A stretch of 64,000 nucleotides of DNA from contig NC_064001.1 in assembly GCF_932276165.1 (NCBI RefSeq), forward strand, positions 5,525,501 through 5,589,500, written 5' to 3'. Under the pieces are notes generated by a model. It made no database searches. It was not told the origin of the DNA and saw only the letters and a list, made by a program, of their open reading frames with translations. How positions within the stretch are numbered: the stretch's first letter is position 1; the number at the start of each line of letters is the position of its first letter. Below, piece by piece: positions 62,401 to 64,000 of this stretch. This stretch comes from Plutella xylostella (Eukaryota; Arthropoda; Insecta; Lepidoptera; Plutellidae). Made by a program: the position numbers and the translations under genes.

Positions 62401-64000
62401 CCATTAGTAAATAAACTAGGCCGTGCTAGGGGGCCTACATTTGTGAGGTTATCTACAAGTTGATGACCTCTTTAGCCGTACCATGAATGTAGTCTTTATA
62501 ACCCAGAGCTGAAAGGCTATATTAGGCCTCAGAGGATGATTTTGAATAATAAGGTTAGACGGATTTGTATGTCTAGTTTGGTAACATGAAACAGGAAGGT
62601 GAGGGTAAATATACCCTACTAGGTAAAAGACATTGGAACCGGGTAAAAACAGATATACTTAGGTATGTCGTGTTAGTTTATTGACCTATCTTCGGTCACT
62701 GATAAAAAAGTGTACTTACTGCTTTCAGTAGTATAATTTTGTGTAAGTATATGTAAAGTTAGATGGAGTGGAATGCAACCGAAATGTAATTGCATTTAAA
62801 TTTATATTATATTATAAATGGCAGAAAGTCCTAAATGACACGTTTAGTGAGACTGCCGTTGTACCCATACCCATTGTGTGTATTGAGAGCTGAATAAACT
62901 TGACCCGGAGACTCAACGGACGCTGAGGTCAAATCATCTCCAAATCAAATAGAAATTAAAATGACAATAATAGCTTGACATCATTTTAGTCTAGTTAAAT
63001 ACGGACATCGGACATACTTTTTTAGTGAGCTCGATTGATTGGCATACCTACCAAAATTGTTTGGTACTATTTCAATCTCTATCTGAAAGTTACCTATGGG
63101 CAATATGTAGTGATCCTTTATGAAACGACTGTTGTTTGTATCCAGTATGGTACTTATTTTTTTCGTTTGTAGTGACTCCATAACGAGTATTCATTCATGT
63201 TTAACCTGTAAGCTGCCTAAGCGCGAATCCTGAAAGACACAATATACAAATTTCTCGGCTTAAAAACGGTTGATTCATAAAAAGTTCAACGTAATATTTG
63301 TAAACGAGGATTTCCAACTCAAGTTATATAATACCTATGTAGTTATCTAGTATTTCGATAGTGACGCACGTGACCCAAAGGTTGCCTCTAAGAGATCACT
63401 CTTCGCGATAAGACCAGTTGTACTTGTACTACATAATGTTTCCCTACATGTATTAGTGTAATTATCTATGTTATACATATTACATACCTATAATTATGGT
63501 TACTATAATCATTCATCTATCAGTAGTTAAGTAATGACTTTTACGGAAACATATTGTGTAGGAATAAGGTAGTCATAGATAGGCGTACTTTACTCTAATG
63601 GCCGGATTCCTATGAAGATAATGTATGCGAGTACTTATTCGATTTAACATCGCAAAAACTAGGAAAAATTACAGCATTTACTTATTGTTTTGTTGCTAAA
63701 ATACTACATTTTATTCAGGCGTTTTATCTGAATAGCTTCAGTACAATTAAGTAGAACAATAGTTTCTACCACTTTCTTCCCGGTGTATTGTGAATTATTT
63801 ATCTGGGTTGATGTGACAAGGTCCCACGCAGTCATAGACGGCAATAACCACATTCTCTCGCAAATTGTTAGTTAACAATTTAATAAGAGCTCTGACGTTA
63901 GACGAATTCCACTTTTTTACCATTACCCGTGTATACTTAAGTTCATTAGTCCCTGTGGGTATATTCGAGTGATTATTACTAATGACTAACATACCAATGT
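17319..64000 (+). CDS. GRAM-domain (Aster/GRAMD-like) gene, 5' part, many first exons (overview)
   Basis: The exon at 58559 encodes 'ARQNKFLRHFPQV' and 'DEKVLNY', which resembles the start of the GRAM domain of Aster/GRAMD-type proteins (insect CG34394-like from memory). These are ER-anchored proteins acting at ER-plasma-membrane contacts in sterol transport. The PH-like fold, and the VASt and membrane segments if present, lie beyond the window. Up to eight ATG-containing exons upstream (17319, 24279, 28355, 32710, 42513, 47259, 50349, 51216) all end after two bases of a codon. The internal exons at 26765, 45504 and 58559 all begin with the third base. The layout is that of one gene with many promoters and interchangeable N-termini. 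The gene exceeds 46 kb. Family identity is moderate; the phase agreement is seen directly. Confidence 0.55.
18149..18297. mobile_element. 149-bp inverted-repeat MITE
   Basis: The ends AGGGCGATCACGAAAAA and TTTTTCGTGATCGCCCT pair, and the inner GAATCGAATGCGAGTGCGAC pairs with GTCGCACTCGAATTCGATTC. A possible CTG target duplication is at 18146-18148 and 18298-18300. The inner sequence AAAAAGTGTTCGAAAGTGCT is shared with the MITE at 26404-26677. Confidence 0.7.
18931..19330 (-). pseudogene. LINE C-terminal fragment and tail
   Basis: On the minus strand, 19170-19330 reads 'KLLSGPQARTNVGSHSPINR' and 'LDIFHDSF'-like residues up to a stop. This is the end of a non-LTR RT ORF, followed by a UTR and an ATAAATAAATAAATA tail (18931-18952). 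The 5' part is missing. Confidence 0.55.
19513..19634 (+). CDS. internal exon FNRLLRTAV ... RGRSISD
   Basis: 122 nt, incoming phase 2, outgoing phase 1, donor GATG|GTCAGT. It encodes a basic segment FNRLLRTAVARHWSQFRRVR followed by KTRGRSISDTGLCSIVDD. RGRSIS looks like a basophilic-kinase site. GC-rich codons contrast with the AT-rich flanks, which supports real coding sequence. It joins the 20112 exon in frame. No domain was recognised. Confidence 0.6.
20112..20205 (+). CDS. internal exon DSISQFCSLEPPP
   Basis: 94 nt, acceptor TTTTTAATGTTTTGTAG, donor CCCTC|GTAAGT, incoming phase 1, outgoing phase 2. It encodes (D)SISQFCSLEPPPRHGSFQV and then INLPTELRISP. The outgoing phase 2 matches the acceptor phase of the 26765, 45504 and 58559 exons, so this N-terminal pair feeds into the same downstream gene. 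Confidence 0.6.
20277..20432. mobile_element. MITE (family B)
   Basis: The inverted ends AGGCCCTATTTCACAATGTC and GACATTGTGAAACAGGGCCT, and inner TTAGTGGCTGC/GTAGCCACTA segments, pair. Flanked by TA. A second copy is nested in the hAT element at 30898-31041. Confidence 0.75.
21812..21945 (-). mobile_element. tRNA-derived SINE, partial
   Basis: CGTGCATTGCTGCACCC body and GCCGGGAATCGAACCCGTTA (complement of a B box), as in the SINE at 10515-10760. Confidence 0.65.
23285..23440 (+). mobile_element. RTE LINE 3' fragment
   Basis: AACATCTGACAGTCGGTTGT, CCAACCCGCACTAGGCCAGC and CAGTGGGGACGTGATAGGTT match the 14878-15045 copy. Only the 3' end is present. Confidence 0.65.
24279..24472 (+). CDS. alternative first exon 2 (candidate)
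   Basis: From ATG 24279, 64 codons plus CG, donor TTCCG|GTAAGT, phase 2. It encodes MYKGSFPLLYLRRYQTIILI, a Lys/Asn-rich middle and a basic end 'YIKYRVISRLKRIFR'. The open frame continues a few codons upstream without ATG. Composition is AT-rich and no domain is visible. It is retained as a candidate because of the consensus donor and the shared phase; chance is not excluded. Confidence 0.4.
24900..25020. mobile_element. 121-bp MITE
   Basis: The ends TACACTCACGAGCAATGAAA and TTTCATTTCTCGCGAGTATA pair, with AATTCCA/TGGAACT inside. Related to the element at 14491-14567. Confidence 0.55.
25251..25506. mobile_element. 256-bp MITE
   Basis: The terminal inverted repeat TGAGGCTGATTCTAAAGC pairs with GCTTTAGAATCGGCCTCA. 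The interior is AT-rich with no ORF. Confidence 0.6.
26034..26145 (+). repeat. ~56-bp direct tandem duplication
   Basis: TTAATAGAACTTATACATTT plus CTGGAATTTCTTATCTTGTA and TCACTCGATG occur twice in a row with one or two differences, indicating a recent local duplication. Confidence 0.8.
26300..26400. mobile_element. CpG-rich MITE (family A), diverged
   Basis: GCACGGGGTGCGG, TAGTTTTGCGTCGCGCTAAC and GCGCGGCTTCGACCGCGAG parallel the better copies at 26908-27030 and 29262-29378. Confidence 0.5.
26404..26677. mobile_element. 274-bp inverted-repeat MITE
   Basis: The ends TACCCGTATTACGAAAA and TTTTCATGATACGGGTA pair, flanked by CTG at both sides (26401-26403 and 26678-26680). The inner GTGTTCGAAAGTGCTGTCAA is shared with 18149-18297. 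The element lies 87 bp upstream of the 26765 exon. Confidence 0.65.
26765..26866 (+). CDS. internal exon SSAGSGAAEESDGSDG
   Basis: 102 nt (34 codons), acceptor CTGCTCACCCTCAG, donor GGACT|GTGAGT, phase 2 in and out, so it can be skipped without changing frame. It encodes an acidic then basic low-complexity segment, SSAGSGAAEESDGSDGERP and then RRVHLRAPTPAYGG. It is strongly GC-rich against AT-rich flanks. It is squeezed between two MITEs, which makes some caution sensible. Confidence 0.55.
26908..27030. mobile_element. CpG-rich MITE (family A)
   Basis: Near-complete copy. GGCTAGTACGGAGCGCATTT and AAGACGTGACAAGAG at the left pair with CTTGTCACGTCTTAATAGCG at the right. It starts 41 bp after the donor of the 26765 exon. 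Confidence 0.7.
27045..27175 (+). repeat. copy of the SUGP1-flanking dispersed repeat
   Basis: CCGGGTCTGTTATCTACGTC, AATGCGCGTTCCACCAATCA and GTAACGAACCCGTGTAGCGG parallel the repeat lying between the tandem SUGP1 exons at 900-2300. Confidence 0.65.
27176..28354. other. intron / promoter region of first exon 3
   Basis: AT-rich, no repeat or ORF of note. It must contain the promoter and 5' UTR for the 28355 start if that exon is used as a first exon. Confidence 0.4.
28355..28584 (+). CDS. alternative first exon 3
   Basis: ATG 28355 is in good context (CACCATGA). 76 codons plus CG, donor AGACG|GTAAGC, phase 2. It encodes MTVRTLSESMDEDQEGQSME and continues acidic, then turns basic ('ARVRWSMRRESLPIATIRKA', 'LKGKKTAAPPENLLDRR'). 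The acidic-then-basic layout and codon composition look like genuine protein sequence. The frame is open upstream only with non-ATG starts. No domain was recognised. Confidence 0.6.
28585..29042. other. intron, nothing recognised
   Basis: AT-rich sequence up to the hAT element. No repeat or coding sequence was recognised. Confidence 0.4.
29262..29378. mobile_element. CpG-rich MITE (family A), nested
   Basis: GGCTAGTACGGGGCGCATTT at the left pairs with GTCTTAAACTAGCC at the right. The middle carries GCGCTCGCTCTTGAGGCTGC in the opposite orientation to the 26908 copy. Confidence 0.7.
29940..30502 (-). mobile_element. internally deleted Tc1/mariner-type element
   Basis: The ends CATGGTGGATCAAAAAAGT and (complement) CACGGTGGGCCAAAAGTAAT are inverted and flanked by TA (29938-29939 and 30503-30504). 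Inside is the 3' end of a transposase gene on the minus strand. Confidence 0.7.
30063..30305 (-). pseudogene. transposase C-terminal fragment
   Basis: The minus-strand frame reads 'FFPAISPDLTVSDSFCGCFF', corresponding to the W/FPxxSPDLxPxDFFLWG motif with the third catalytic Asp. It continues 'NPVSLEALKDNIRHECENLS' and ends in 'GAHLANIIF'. The usual catalytic neighbourhood is degraded (DSFCGC for DFFLWG) and the N-terminal two thirds are gone. Same broad group as the intact transposase at 12786. Confidence 0.7.
30505..30717. mobile_element. 213-bp MITE sharing a TA with its neighbour
   Basis: The ends CAGTGCGACAAACTTATCTG and CAGATAAG-type complement (ATAGATAAGTTTGTGGCACTG) are inverted, with TA at 30503-30504 and 30718-30719. 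No ORF. Confidence 0.75.
30898..31041. mobile_element. MITE (family B), nested
   Basis: GTTTCACAATGTCTGGTTAG and TAACCAGACATTGTGAAACA ends, almost a perfect hairpin. Same family as 20277-20432. Confidence 0.75.
31640..32147 (+). pseudogene. LINE RT C-terminus and AAAT tail
   Basis: The frame 31677-31868 ends a non-LTR RT ORF ('HTNYRQNSFLLRASRSFNSL', 'GLDLFVSNP'). A 3' UTR and an AAATAAATAAATAAATTTT tail near 32127-32147 follow. 5'-truncated. Confidence 0.65.
32150..32709 (+). promoter_or_regulatory. probable promoter / 5' UTR of first exon 4
   Basis: 32160-32330 is locally CpG-richer than its surroundings (CCGCGTGGTTTGTCG, CGACCCGCTCGG, GAACCGAGCGTGTTGCG). The ~400 bases that follow lead to the ATG at 32710. 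No TATA box was identified, and the transcription start is unknown. Confidence 0.35.
32710..33104 (+). CDS. alternative first exon 4
   Basis: ATG 32710, 131 codons plus TG, donor ACATG|GTAAGT, phase 2. It encodes MKESYPDDIMLCFVQGFGNN and then a Lys/Glu-rich stretch, 'LRPRRATTALVTGKSLRL', 'KFLKKLPEVKRSFSDRFSVI' and 'GKRPKSLLTIRKT'. It is the longest candidate first exon and has clear protein-like composition. Because it ends in TG, joining to the 58559 exon (which begins A) would make TGA. Joining to the 45504 exon (begins G) makes Trp, so the transcript must include 45504 or another G-starting exon. Confidence 0.65.
33105..38298. other. long intron, mostly unique AT-rich sequence
   Basis: Only a LINE tail remnant (AAATCAAATCAAATATTTTATTG, about 34810-34880) is recognised. 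Short ORFs (35028, 35382, 36121, 36645, 37933) have no motif, and the splice contexts examined were not phase 2, so none is called. Confidence 0.4.
38299..38366. repeat. two adjacent perfect palindromes (31 and 37 nt)
   Basis: 38299-38329 is 15 bases (CACCGATACTGTATT), one A, and the exact inverted complement. 38330-38366 is 18 bases (TATGATCTACGAAATACA), one G, and the exact inverted complement. They abut with no gap. Confidence 0.9.
38641..39265. mobile_element. 625-bp Tc1/mariner-type non-autonomous element
   Basis: Terminal inverted repeats of ~33 nt begin CAGGGTGTTGCAAAAAGGGT on the left and, on the complement of the right end, CAGGGTGTTGCAAAATTGGT. Both continue into TATAT(C/T)AAGCCGAA. 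Flanked by TA (38639-38640 and 39266-39267). No transposase ORF. A left-end fragment of the same family is at 15471. Confidence 0.85.
39268..40702. other. intron around a possible minus-strand exon
   Basis: AT-rich. Apart from the candidate exon at 39999-40187 nothing is supported. A 96-codon + strand ORF (40240-40530) has a hydrophobic stretch but no splice context and is not called. Confidence 0.35.
39999..40187 (-). CDS. candidate minus-strand exon, acidic protein
   Basis: Minus strand: acceptor CTCTTTGTTCTAG, exactly 63 codons, donor AAAGAG|GTAAAG, phase 0 on both sides. It encodes KILAEYQLTMDSQQSSEEES and then 'SSDEDGSRDTLVVDDQVRF', an acidic Ser/Asp-rich stretch like the N-terminus of some transposases, but no family is recognised. 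About 0.8 kb upstream, inside the 40703-41339 element, ATG-AAC-AAC-AAT-ATG-AAG|GTACGT would be a phase-compatible first exon. It could be part of a transposon-encoded or a host antisense gene; either is unproven. Confidence 0.35.
40703..41339. mobile_element. 637-bp element with ~80-bp terminal inverted repeats
   Basis: TGTCGCAGGCAACTGGTTTA at the left and its complement at the right continue as inverted repeats through GATTGAACCACTAGCCCGTT and CAGTTGTATGACTA, about 85 bp per arm. Flanked by the 4-base direct repeat CCTA (40699-40702 and 41340-41343). The interior has no long ORF. Confidence 0.85.
41344..42512. other. intron / upstream region of first exon 5
   Basis: AT-rich, nothing recognised. 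The promoter of the 42513 exon would lie here. Confidence 0.35.
42513..42670 (+). CDS. alternative first exon 5
   Basis: ATG 42513, 52 codons plus AA, donor AGAAA|GTAAGT, phase 2. It encodes a very basic leader, MEFKEKHFNKHKRDKKIQRK, then 'SFNKWKISSLSPSYKITAQP' and 'RRRSHKIRK'. The perfect donor and shared phase are the main support. No domain. The AT-rich, Lys-rich composition means chance cannot be excluded. Confidence 0.5.
43050..44065 (+). pseudogene. CR1-like LINE reverse transcriptase, 5'-truncated
   Basis: The reading frame is open from about 43060 ('RIENSDSQWCNTLAGVPQGG') through to the stop at 44063-44065. Motifs are AGVPQGGVLSPLLFAIFIN, the catalytic 'YHLYADDLQIY', 'RVNPSKTQVIILGS' and 'KVKNLGIIIDSCMTW', then the thumb/C-terminal region 'KLKWLPIRLRR' and 'TVQAIHLWNALPLNIRQA'. 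The endonuclease and the first RT motifs are missing. The remaining ~330 codons have no internal stop, so the insertion is probably young. Clade CR1/L2/Kiri-like from motif style. Confidence 0.85.
44066..44740 (+). repeat. LINE 3' UTR with AAAT tail
   Basis: AT-rich sequence including a TATATA microsatellite (~44160-44215), ending in TAAATAAATAAATAAATA at about 44718-44740. Belongs to the preceding LINE. Confidence 0.65.
44755..44910 (+). mobile_element. LINE 3'-end fragment with TTGTA-repeat tail
   Basis: CAACGGTTGTCTGGAAGAGA and TCGCTTTTAGCGATAAGACC, a hairpin-like conserved 3' end of a lepidopteran LINE family, followed by GTGCAAATAAAGATTATTGT and ATTGT repeats. A diverged copy of the same end is at 63375-63440. 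Confidence 0.7.
45504..45617 (+). CDS. internal exon STGNFAAGAAGGG
   Basis: 114 nt (38 codons), acceptor CATTGTTGCAG, donor GACAA|GTGAGT, phase 2 in and out. It encodes STGNFAAGAAGGGCGAPRSA, then PATPLQLEPHPRHMKHDK, a Gly/Ala/Pro-rich linker. It begins with G, so it completes the codon left open by every upstream first exon, including the TG end of the 32710 exon. It joins to the 58559 exon as Lys-Gln-Ala-Val. GC-rich against AT-rich flanks. Confidence 0.65.
45618..47258. other. intron, nothing recognised
   Basis: AT-rich sequence with no repeat or ORF I can support. The promoter of the 47259 exon would lie at its right end. Confidence 0.35.
47259..47374 (+). CDS. alternative first exon 6
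   Basis: ATG 47259, 38 codons plus AG, donor CTGAG|GTTAGC (weaker donor), phase 2. It encodes MEPPALTMERSERSGSIQSV and then EEQTWAVIRMMTYVYGGLR. It lies downstream of the 45504 exon, so it must join directly to 58559 (AG+A = Arg). Protein-like composition; no domain. Confidence 0.55.
47375..50348. other. intron / upstream region of first exon 7
   Basis: AT-rich. 48460-48720 is somewhat GC-richer (GAGCGGGCCAGC, CTCTCGCTCGCCAG, GATCGCGGTCGTCGGTCGTG) and could be a promoter or 5' UTR exon for the 50349 start. ORFs at 47876 and 48995 have no motif and are not called. Confidence 0.35.
50349..50428 (+). CDS. alternative first exon 7
   Basis: ATG 50349 follows AATAAAA, 26 codons plus GG, donor GATGG|GTAAGG, phase 2. 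It encodes a short acidic leader, MTDNASFDYSDESSGELTPD and then LNKIDD. It would join 58559 as Gly-Gln-Ala-Val. The strongly protein-like acidic sequence and good donor support it; it is short. Confidence 0.6.
50720..50929 (+). other. uncharacterised 69-codon ORF
   Basis: Open from ATG 50720 to TGA ('MITKLLEQYQPDVDAWIHAF', 'RIHNNFVSRVIDNVLCI'), with the frame open a little further upstream. It is protein-like but has no domain I recognise and no clear splice sites. It may be a transposon relic. Confidence 0.25.
51216..51454 (+). CDS. alternative first exon 8 (weak candidate)
   Basis: ATG 51216, 79 codons plus AG, donor ATCAG|GTAGGG, phase 2, so it would join 58559 as Arg-Gln-Ala-Val. It encodes 'MNSWPLSLKHLPSKAKPPKK', a Cys/Phe-rich middle and a basic end 'VLRIARLLRRLSI'. 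Nothing but the donor and phase supports it. Confidence 0.35.
51455..53118. other. intron between last first exon and DIRS element
   Basis: Contains the hairpin at 52016-52070 and a LINE-type tail (GAATAAAGATTTATTCTATTCTATTC, about 52880-52915). Otherwise AT-rich and unrecognised. Confidence 0.45.
52016..52070 (+). ncRNA. microRNA-like hairpin (candidate)
   Basis: GGCAATTCATGTTGACAAGG plus TG (52016-52037) pairs over 22 positions with one mismatch to 52049-52070, across an 11-base loop. Below an internal loop, ATTCAAT (52004-52010) can pair with ATTGAAAAT. The geometry fits a small precursor, but it could equally be a decayed inverted-repeat transposon. Confidence 0.25.
53165..53326 (+). repeat. 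DIRS left inverted terminal repeat
   Basis: TTATTTAAGACCTATAGTAA through CGGAGCCCTCACATTG, inverted and near-identical at 58131-58292. Confidence 0.85.
53371..53475 (+). repeat. DIRS internal complementary region
   Basis: The first half (CTATAGGTCTTAAATAAGGT to GTAAAACATCATA) is the complement of 53119-53178. The second half (TTATATGCTCTGAACCGTTA to AAAGTGAGA) is the complement of the right end near 58270-58311. Confidence 0.8.
53905..54906 (-). CDS. DIRS tyrosine recombinase
   Basis: Encodes the enzyme thought to integrate the circular DNA. From ATG 54906 (MSRGLACQGWSQQLAGWSEA) there are 333 residues; the same frame is open without a stop back to 56736, overlapping the RT gene. It has an N-terminal core-binding region ('RPSTRKVYECIWSKWAKWCM', 'LAKYLAYLHLHEKLSYKTIL'), the first catalytic Arg in 'YEVSRRTALILLLASSRRVH', then 'STRSAAASLNWLDNCNIDTV', 'MAKGNWRTPNTFARFYSAEI' with the expected nucleophilic Tyr. 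Where many recombinases have HxxR, this reads GSTR. The ORF2 overlap (43 bases from this start) is normal for DIRS elements. Confidence 0.85.
   Translation of the reverse strand: MSRGLACQGWSQQLAGWSEAEKSLLNSSWRPSTRKVYECIWSKWAKWCMDNSVNHVSPNAPNLAKYLAYLHLHEKLSYKTILVYKSAIATLTNPSSESLSDSVFVKRILKSIATANANKNHTNPSVWDPRVVVEWMIQNPISNLTLYEVSRRTALILLLASSRRVHDLTLLHISGDHFEDKGDHLIFHPMYGSKTDSYIHRQSSWKLMKDSRDVVCPVYWVRKLIEVSEQRRNTEQGPLSALFVTCRGAARAASRTVLAGWARSLLRAAGVDATAGSTRSAAASLNWLDNCNIDTVMAKGNWRTPNTFARFYSAEIRNDPRNNNNLSRNFDTV
54864..56822 (-). CDS. DIRS reverse transcriptase / RNase H
   Basis: From the likely start ATG 56822 (MNTRNLLITIIAKTIDF) this encodes ~652 residues; the frame is open upstream to 56960. 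RT motifs are 'SPMFLVAKSDCSKRPIFNLR', 'WAIKIDLKQAYFHIPV', 'SLPFGLSSAPKAF', the catalytic 'RVVVYLDDYLIVHQ' and 'NFEKSALTPSRIVEYLGV'. RNase H motifs are 'HFLTTDASATGWGAVLDD', 'VKEMWAIIQAI', 'IQSDNKSVVSYIRNQGG' and 'NTEADLLSRQ'. The region after RNase H ('TPVIDLFASRTAHILTRYVS') is the usual DIRS C-terminal extension. An unusual TVASAP repeat lies between the YFHIPV and SLPFG motifs. No stop or frameshift. Confidence 0.9.
   Translation of the reverse strand: MNTRNLLITIIAKTIDFKSDYLSNHFSGGCLKNYVNIWKNFNAPDCVIQIISGYRVPFQTKPPLINPAQLLRYVTPHSTEMSKQIRKLKEQKILVRAPPSPSFVSPMFLVAKSDCSKRPIFNLRNLNRYLHQFKFRLINMYRVPDFLQQGDWAIKIDLKQAYFHIPVARSHQPFLRVLYKTDTTVASAPTTVASAPATVELLQVTSLPFGLSSAPKAFATVSNWVAQLMRNQGLRVVVYLDDYLIVHQERQTLIEHAAEAVRILTILGFTINFEKSALTPSRIVEYLGVTWNLATNSKYLPRDKRRRIVTKIKSIVASYSWSLRDAQCVLGMLNFASFVVHRGRLHCRPLQMACVHLPKNKPFTKHSFDQTVLVELEWWIQALSANRSTQIHPLPCTHFLTTDASATGWGAVLDDIRLSGIWDQNQISWHSNVKEMWAIIQAIQELKHLLFNSTVLIQSDNKSVVSYIRNQGGLRSRALFQITNMLFHVMDEHNTEADLLSRQKTQTEWYLTEGACREIFDRFGTPVIDLFASRTAHILTRYVSRDCRDLNAEFHNAFSRRWQFPLAWVFPPPHLVPRVLAHLNSAVGMYILIVPRWHKVYWRPDVKRRAVRAPFTITNLRHRLLDTRTCRPPPQVDQICLEAWLVKGGHNS
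56764..57966 (-). CDS. DIRS Gag-like protein
   Basis: Encodes a 400-residue protein from ATG 57966 (MSKTPDENMTRPPPDRSNSK); the frame is open slightly further upstream. An N-terminal disordered Ser-rich segment ('RRLSSSSSSESSDDSQKK') is followed by a short coiled-coil-like part ('GKFEALSHQVSEILQYLKNS'). The central globular region includes 'ERVRYVETEKKYLAKPGFYE', and the C-terminus is basic ('RAKRPRRSYSRPEPECDP', 'KKSSDYNNRKNNRFQK'). By position and composition it is the nucleocapsid-like ORF1 of a DIRS element. No zinc knuckle is visible. Its 3' end overlaps the RT ORF by about 60 bases. Confidence 0.75.
   Translation of the reverse strand: MSKTPDENMTRPPPDRSNSKRRLSSSSSSESSDDSQKKAFLEEKRINEGKFEALSHQVSEILQYLKNSSRGDPSSDSDSDISLHPSEVLQSSLISDGPFLNKPQLSQPPATARSLDFNINTNLKEPNVNNADQTRLDLLTKLHHFNSDRWERVRYVETEKKYLAKPGFYELDVNIELRHHDPNSSWLKSLDRSFGAMTHALIQQNTLFKNNLQDLIQWSFTPGCVLNADTLFEKINSSFAEKSEYMKVSEDLLQMVCGRRADTIQRRRDSILSGVKDRYIKEDIRRIPPTNAELFNAEVLSSFLQKAGGTSKLFSGLKRSAEEPLMSMRNRPDHSRAKRPRRSYSRPEPECDPMPSTSFSFPRPQGKKPQRPQSNKSGTKRNEYKKSSDYNNRKNNRFQK
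58131..58292 (-). repeat. DIRS right inverted terminal repeat
   Basis: CAATGTGAGGGCTCCGCCAA through TATAGGTCTTAAATAA, the inverted partner of 53165-53326. Confidence 0.85.
58312..58558. other. intron remnant before the GRAM exon
   Basis: About 250 bases between the DIRS right end and the acceptor, ending in a C/T-rich tract (CTATCTCCCATCACCTTCCAG). No other feature. Confidence 0.5.
58559..58722 (+). CDS. shared exon, start of GRAM domain
   Basis: Acceptor CATCACCTTCCAG, 164 nt, incoming phase 2, outgoing phase 1, donor AACT|GTGAGT. It encodes QAVKPLSTSVPSVRAPGQGG, a polar linker, then 'KARQNKFLRHFPQVGPDEKV' and 'LN(Y)'. The KFxRHFPxV...DExVLNY pattern is how I remember the beginning of the GRAM domain in insect Aster/GRAMD-like proteins. 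All upstream first exons are phase-compatible with this acceptor except 32710, which would create TGA on direct joining. Confidence 0.68.
58723..59762. other. intron after the GRAM-start exon
   Basis: No repeat or gene recognised. A TATATATATATATA run lies near 59361. The 119-codon minus-strand ORF at 58752-59111 lacks motifs. Confidence 0.4.
59763..60834. mobile_element. foldback element with ~473-bp inverted arms
   Basis: The left arm 59763-60235 and right arm 60361-60834 are near-identical inverted complements. They start CAGGGTTATTGGTAAGTAGA at the left and end ...TACTTACCAATAACCCTG at the right, flanking a 125-bp loop. TA lies on each side (59761-59762 and 60835-60836). There is no ORF beyond ~62 codons. 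The CAGGG...TA boundary suggests Tc1/mariner mobilisation. Confidence 0.92.
60837..61366. other. intron, nothing recognised
   Basis: AT-rich, no repeat or coding sequence I can support. Confidence 0.4.
61367..61712. mobile_element. ~346-bp MITE, GGGGCCGTCCATTAAT ends
   Basis: AGGGGCCGTCCATTAATCAC and GTGATTAATGGACGGCCCCT are inverted termini. The internal ACCCCCCCTCCCC-type tracts (TCCCCTCCCTGG, CCCCCCTCCCCCC) are C-rich. Possible TAAGG target sequence at both sides. No ORF. Confidence 0.75.
61713..64000. other. intron to the window edge
   Basis: AT-rich. A LINE 3'-end remnant at 63375-63440 (GGTTGCCTCTAAGAGATCAC, TTCGCGATAAGACCAG) resembles the one at 44755. No further exon of the GRAM-type gene was recognised before the window ends. 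Confidence 0.4.

Overview
This is an insect nuclear window, most likely from a moth or butterfly. It is AT-rich, its genes have short exons and long introns, and it is full of repeats of lepidopteran type: tRNA-derived SINEs, RTE-type LINE ends with ATG-repeat tails, CR1/jockey-like LINE fragments, a Helitron, and Tc1/mariner and hAT elements with many MITEs. Two host genes can be supported, both on the + strand.

Bases 1-16500 hold the 3' half of SUGP1 (SURP and G-patch domain protein 1, a spliceosome-associated factor). One coding exon is present three times in tandem (560-1992). The exons at 10116, 11146, 11781, 13992, 14732, 15326 and 15929 then run in compatible phase to the family C-terminus ending RRPYY. 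The introns carry a LINE split by a 5.6-kb Helitron-like element (4276-9888) that contains a 1075-bp tandem duplication and two minisatellites. They also carry a SINE, several MITEs, an RTE insertion with a 16-bp target duplication, and a mariner-type transposon (12671-13979) with an uninterrupted transposase gene whose end lies 10 bp from a splice acceptor AG.

Bases 17300 to the right edge hold the 5' part of a second gene. The exon at 58559 encodes the start of a GRAM-domain protein (Aster/GRAMD-like; family assignment moderate). Upstream of it are up to eight possible alternative first exons (17319, 24279, 28355, 32710, 42513, 47259, 50349, 51216), all ending in the same phase (2), plus internal exons at 19513, 20112, 26765 and 45504. 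The first intron of the longest form appears to use a GC-AG donor. The GRAM fold itself would lie beyond 64000.

The long introns of this second gene hold more mobile DNA. The main elements are a hAT-type element with an 8-bp target duplication and nested MITEs (29043-31168), LINE remnants (31640-32147, 43050-44910) and a long-TIR element (40703-41339). Others are an apparently complete DIRS-type tyrosine-recombinase retrotransposon on the minus strand (53119-58311) and a 1.07-kb foldback element with about 473-bp arms (59763-60834). Nothing was searched against a database; family names come from recognised motifs, and exon joins from splice signals and phase.
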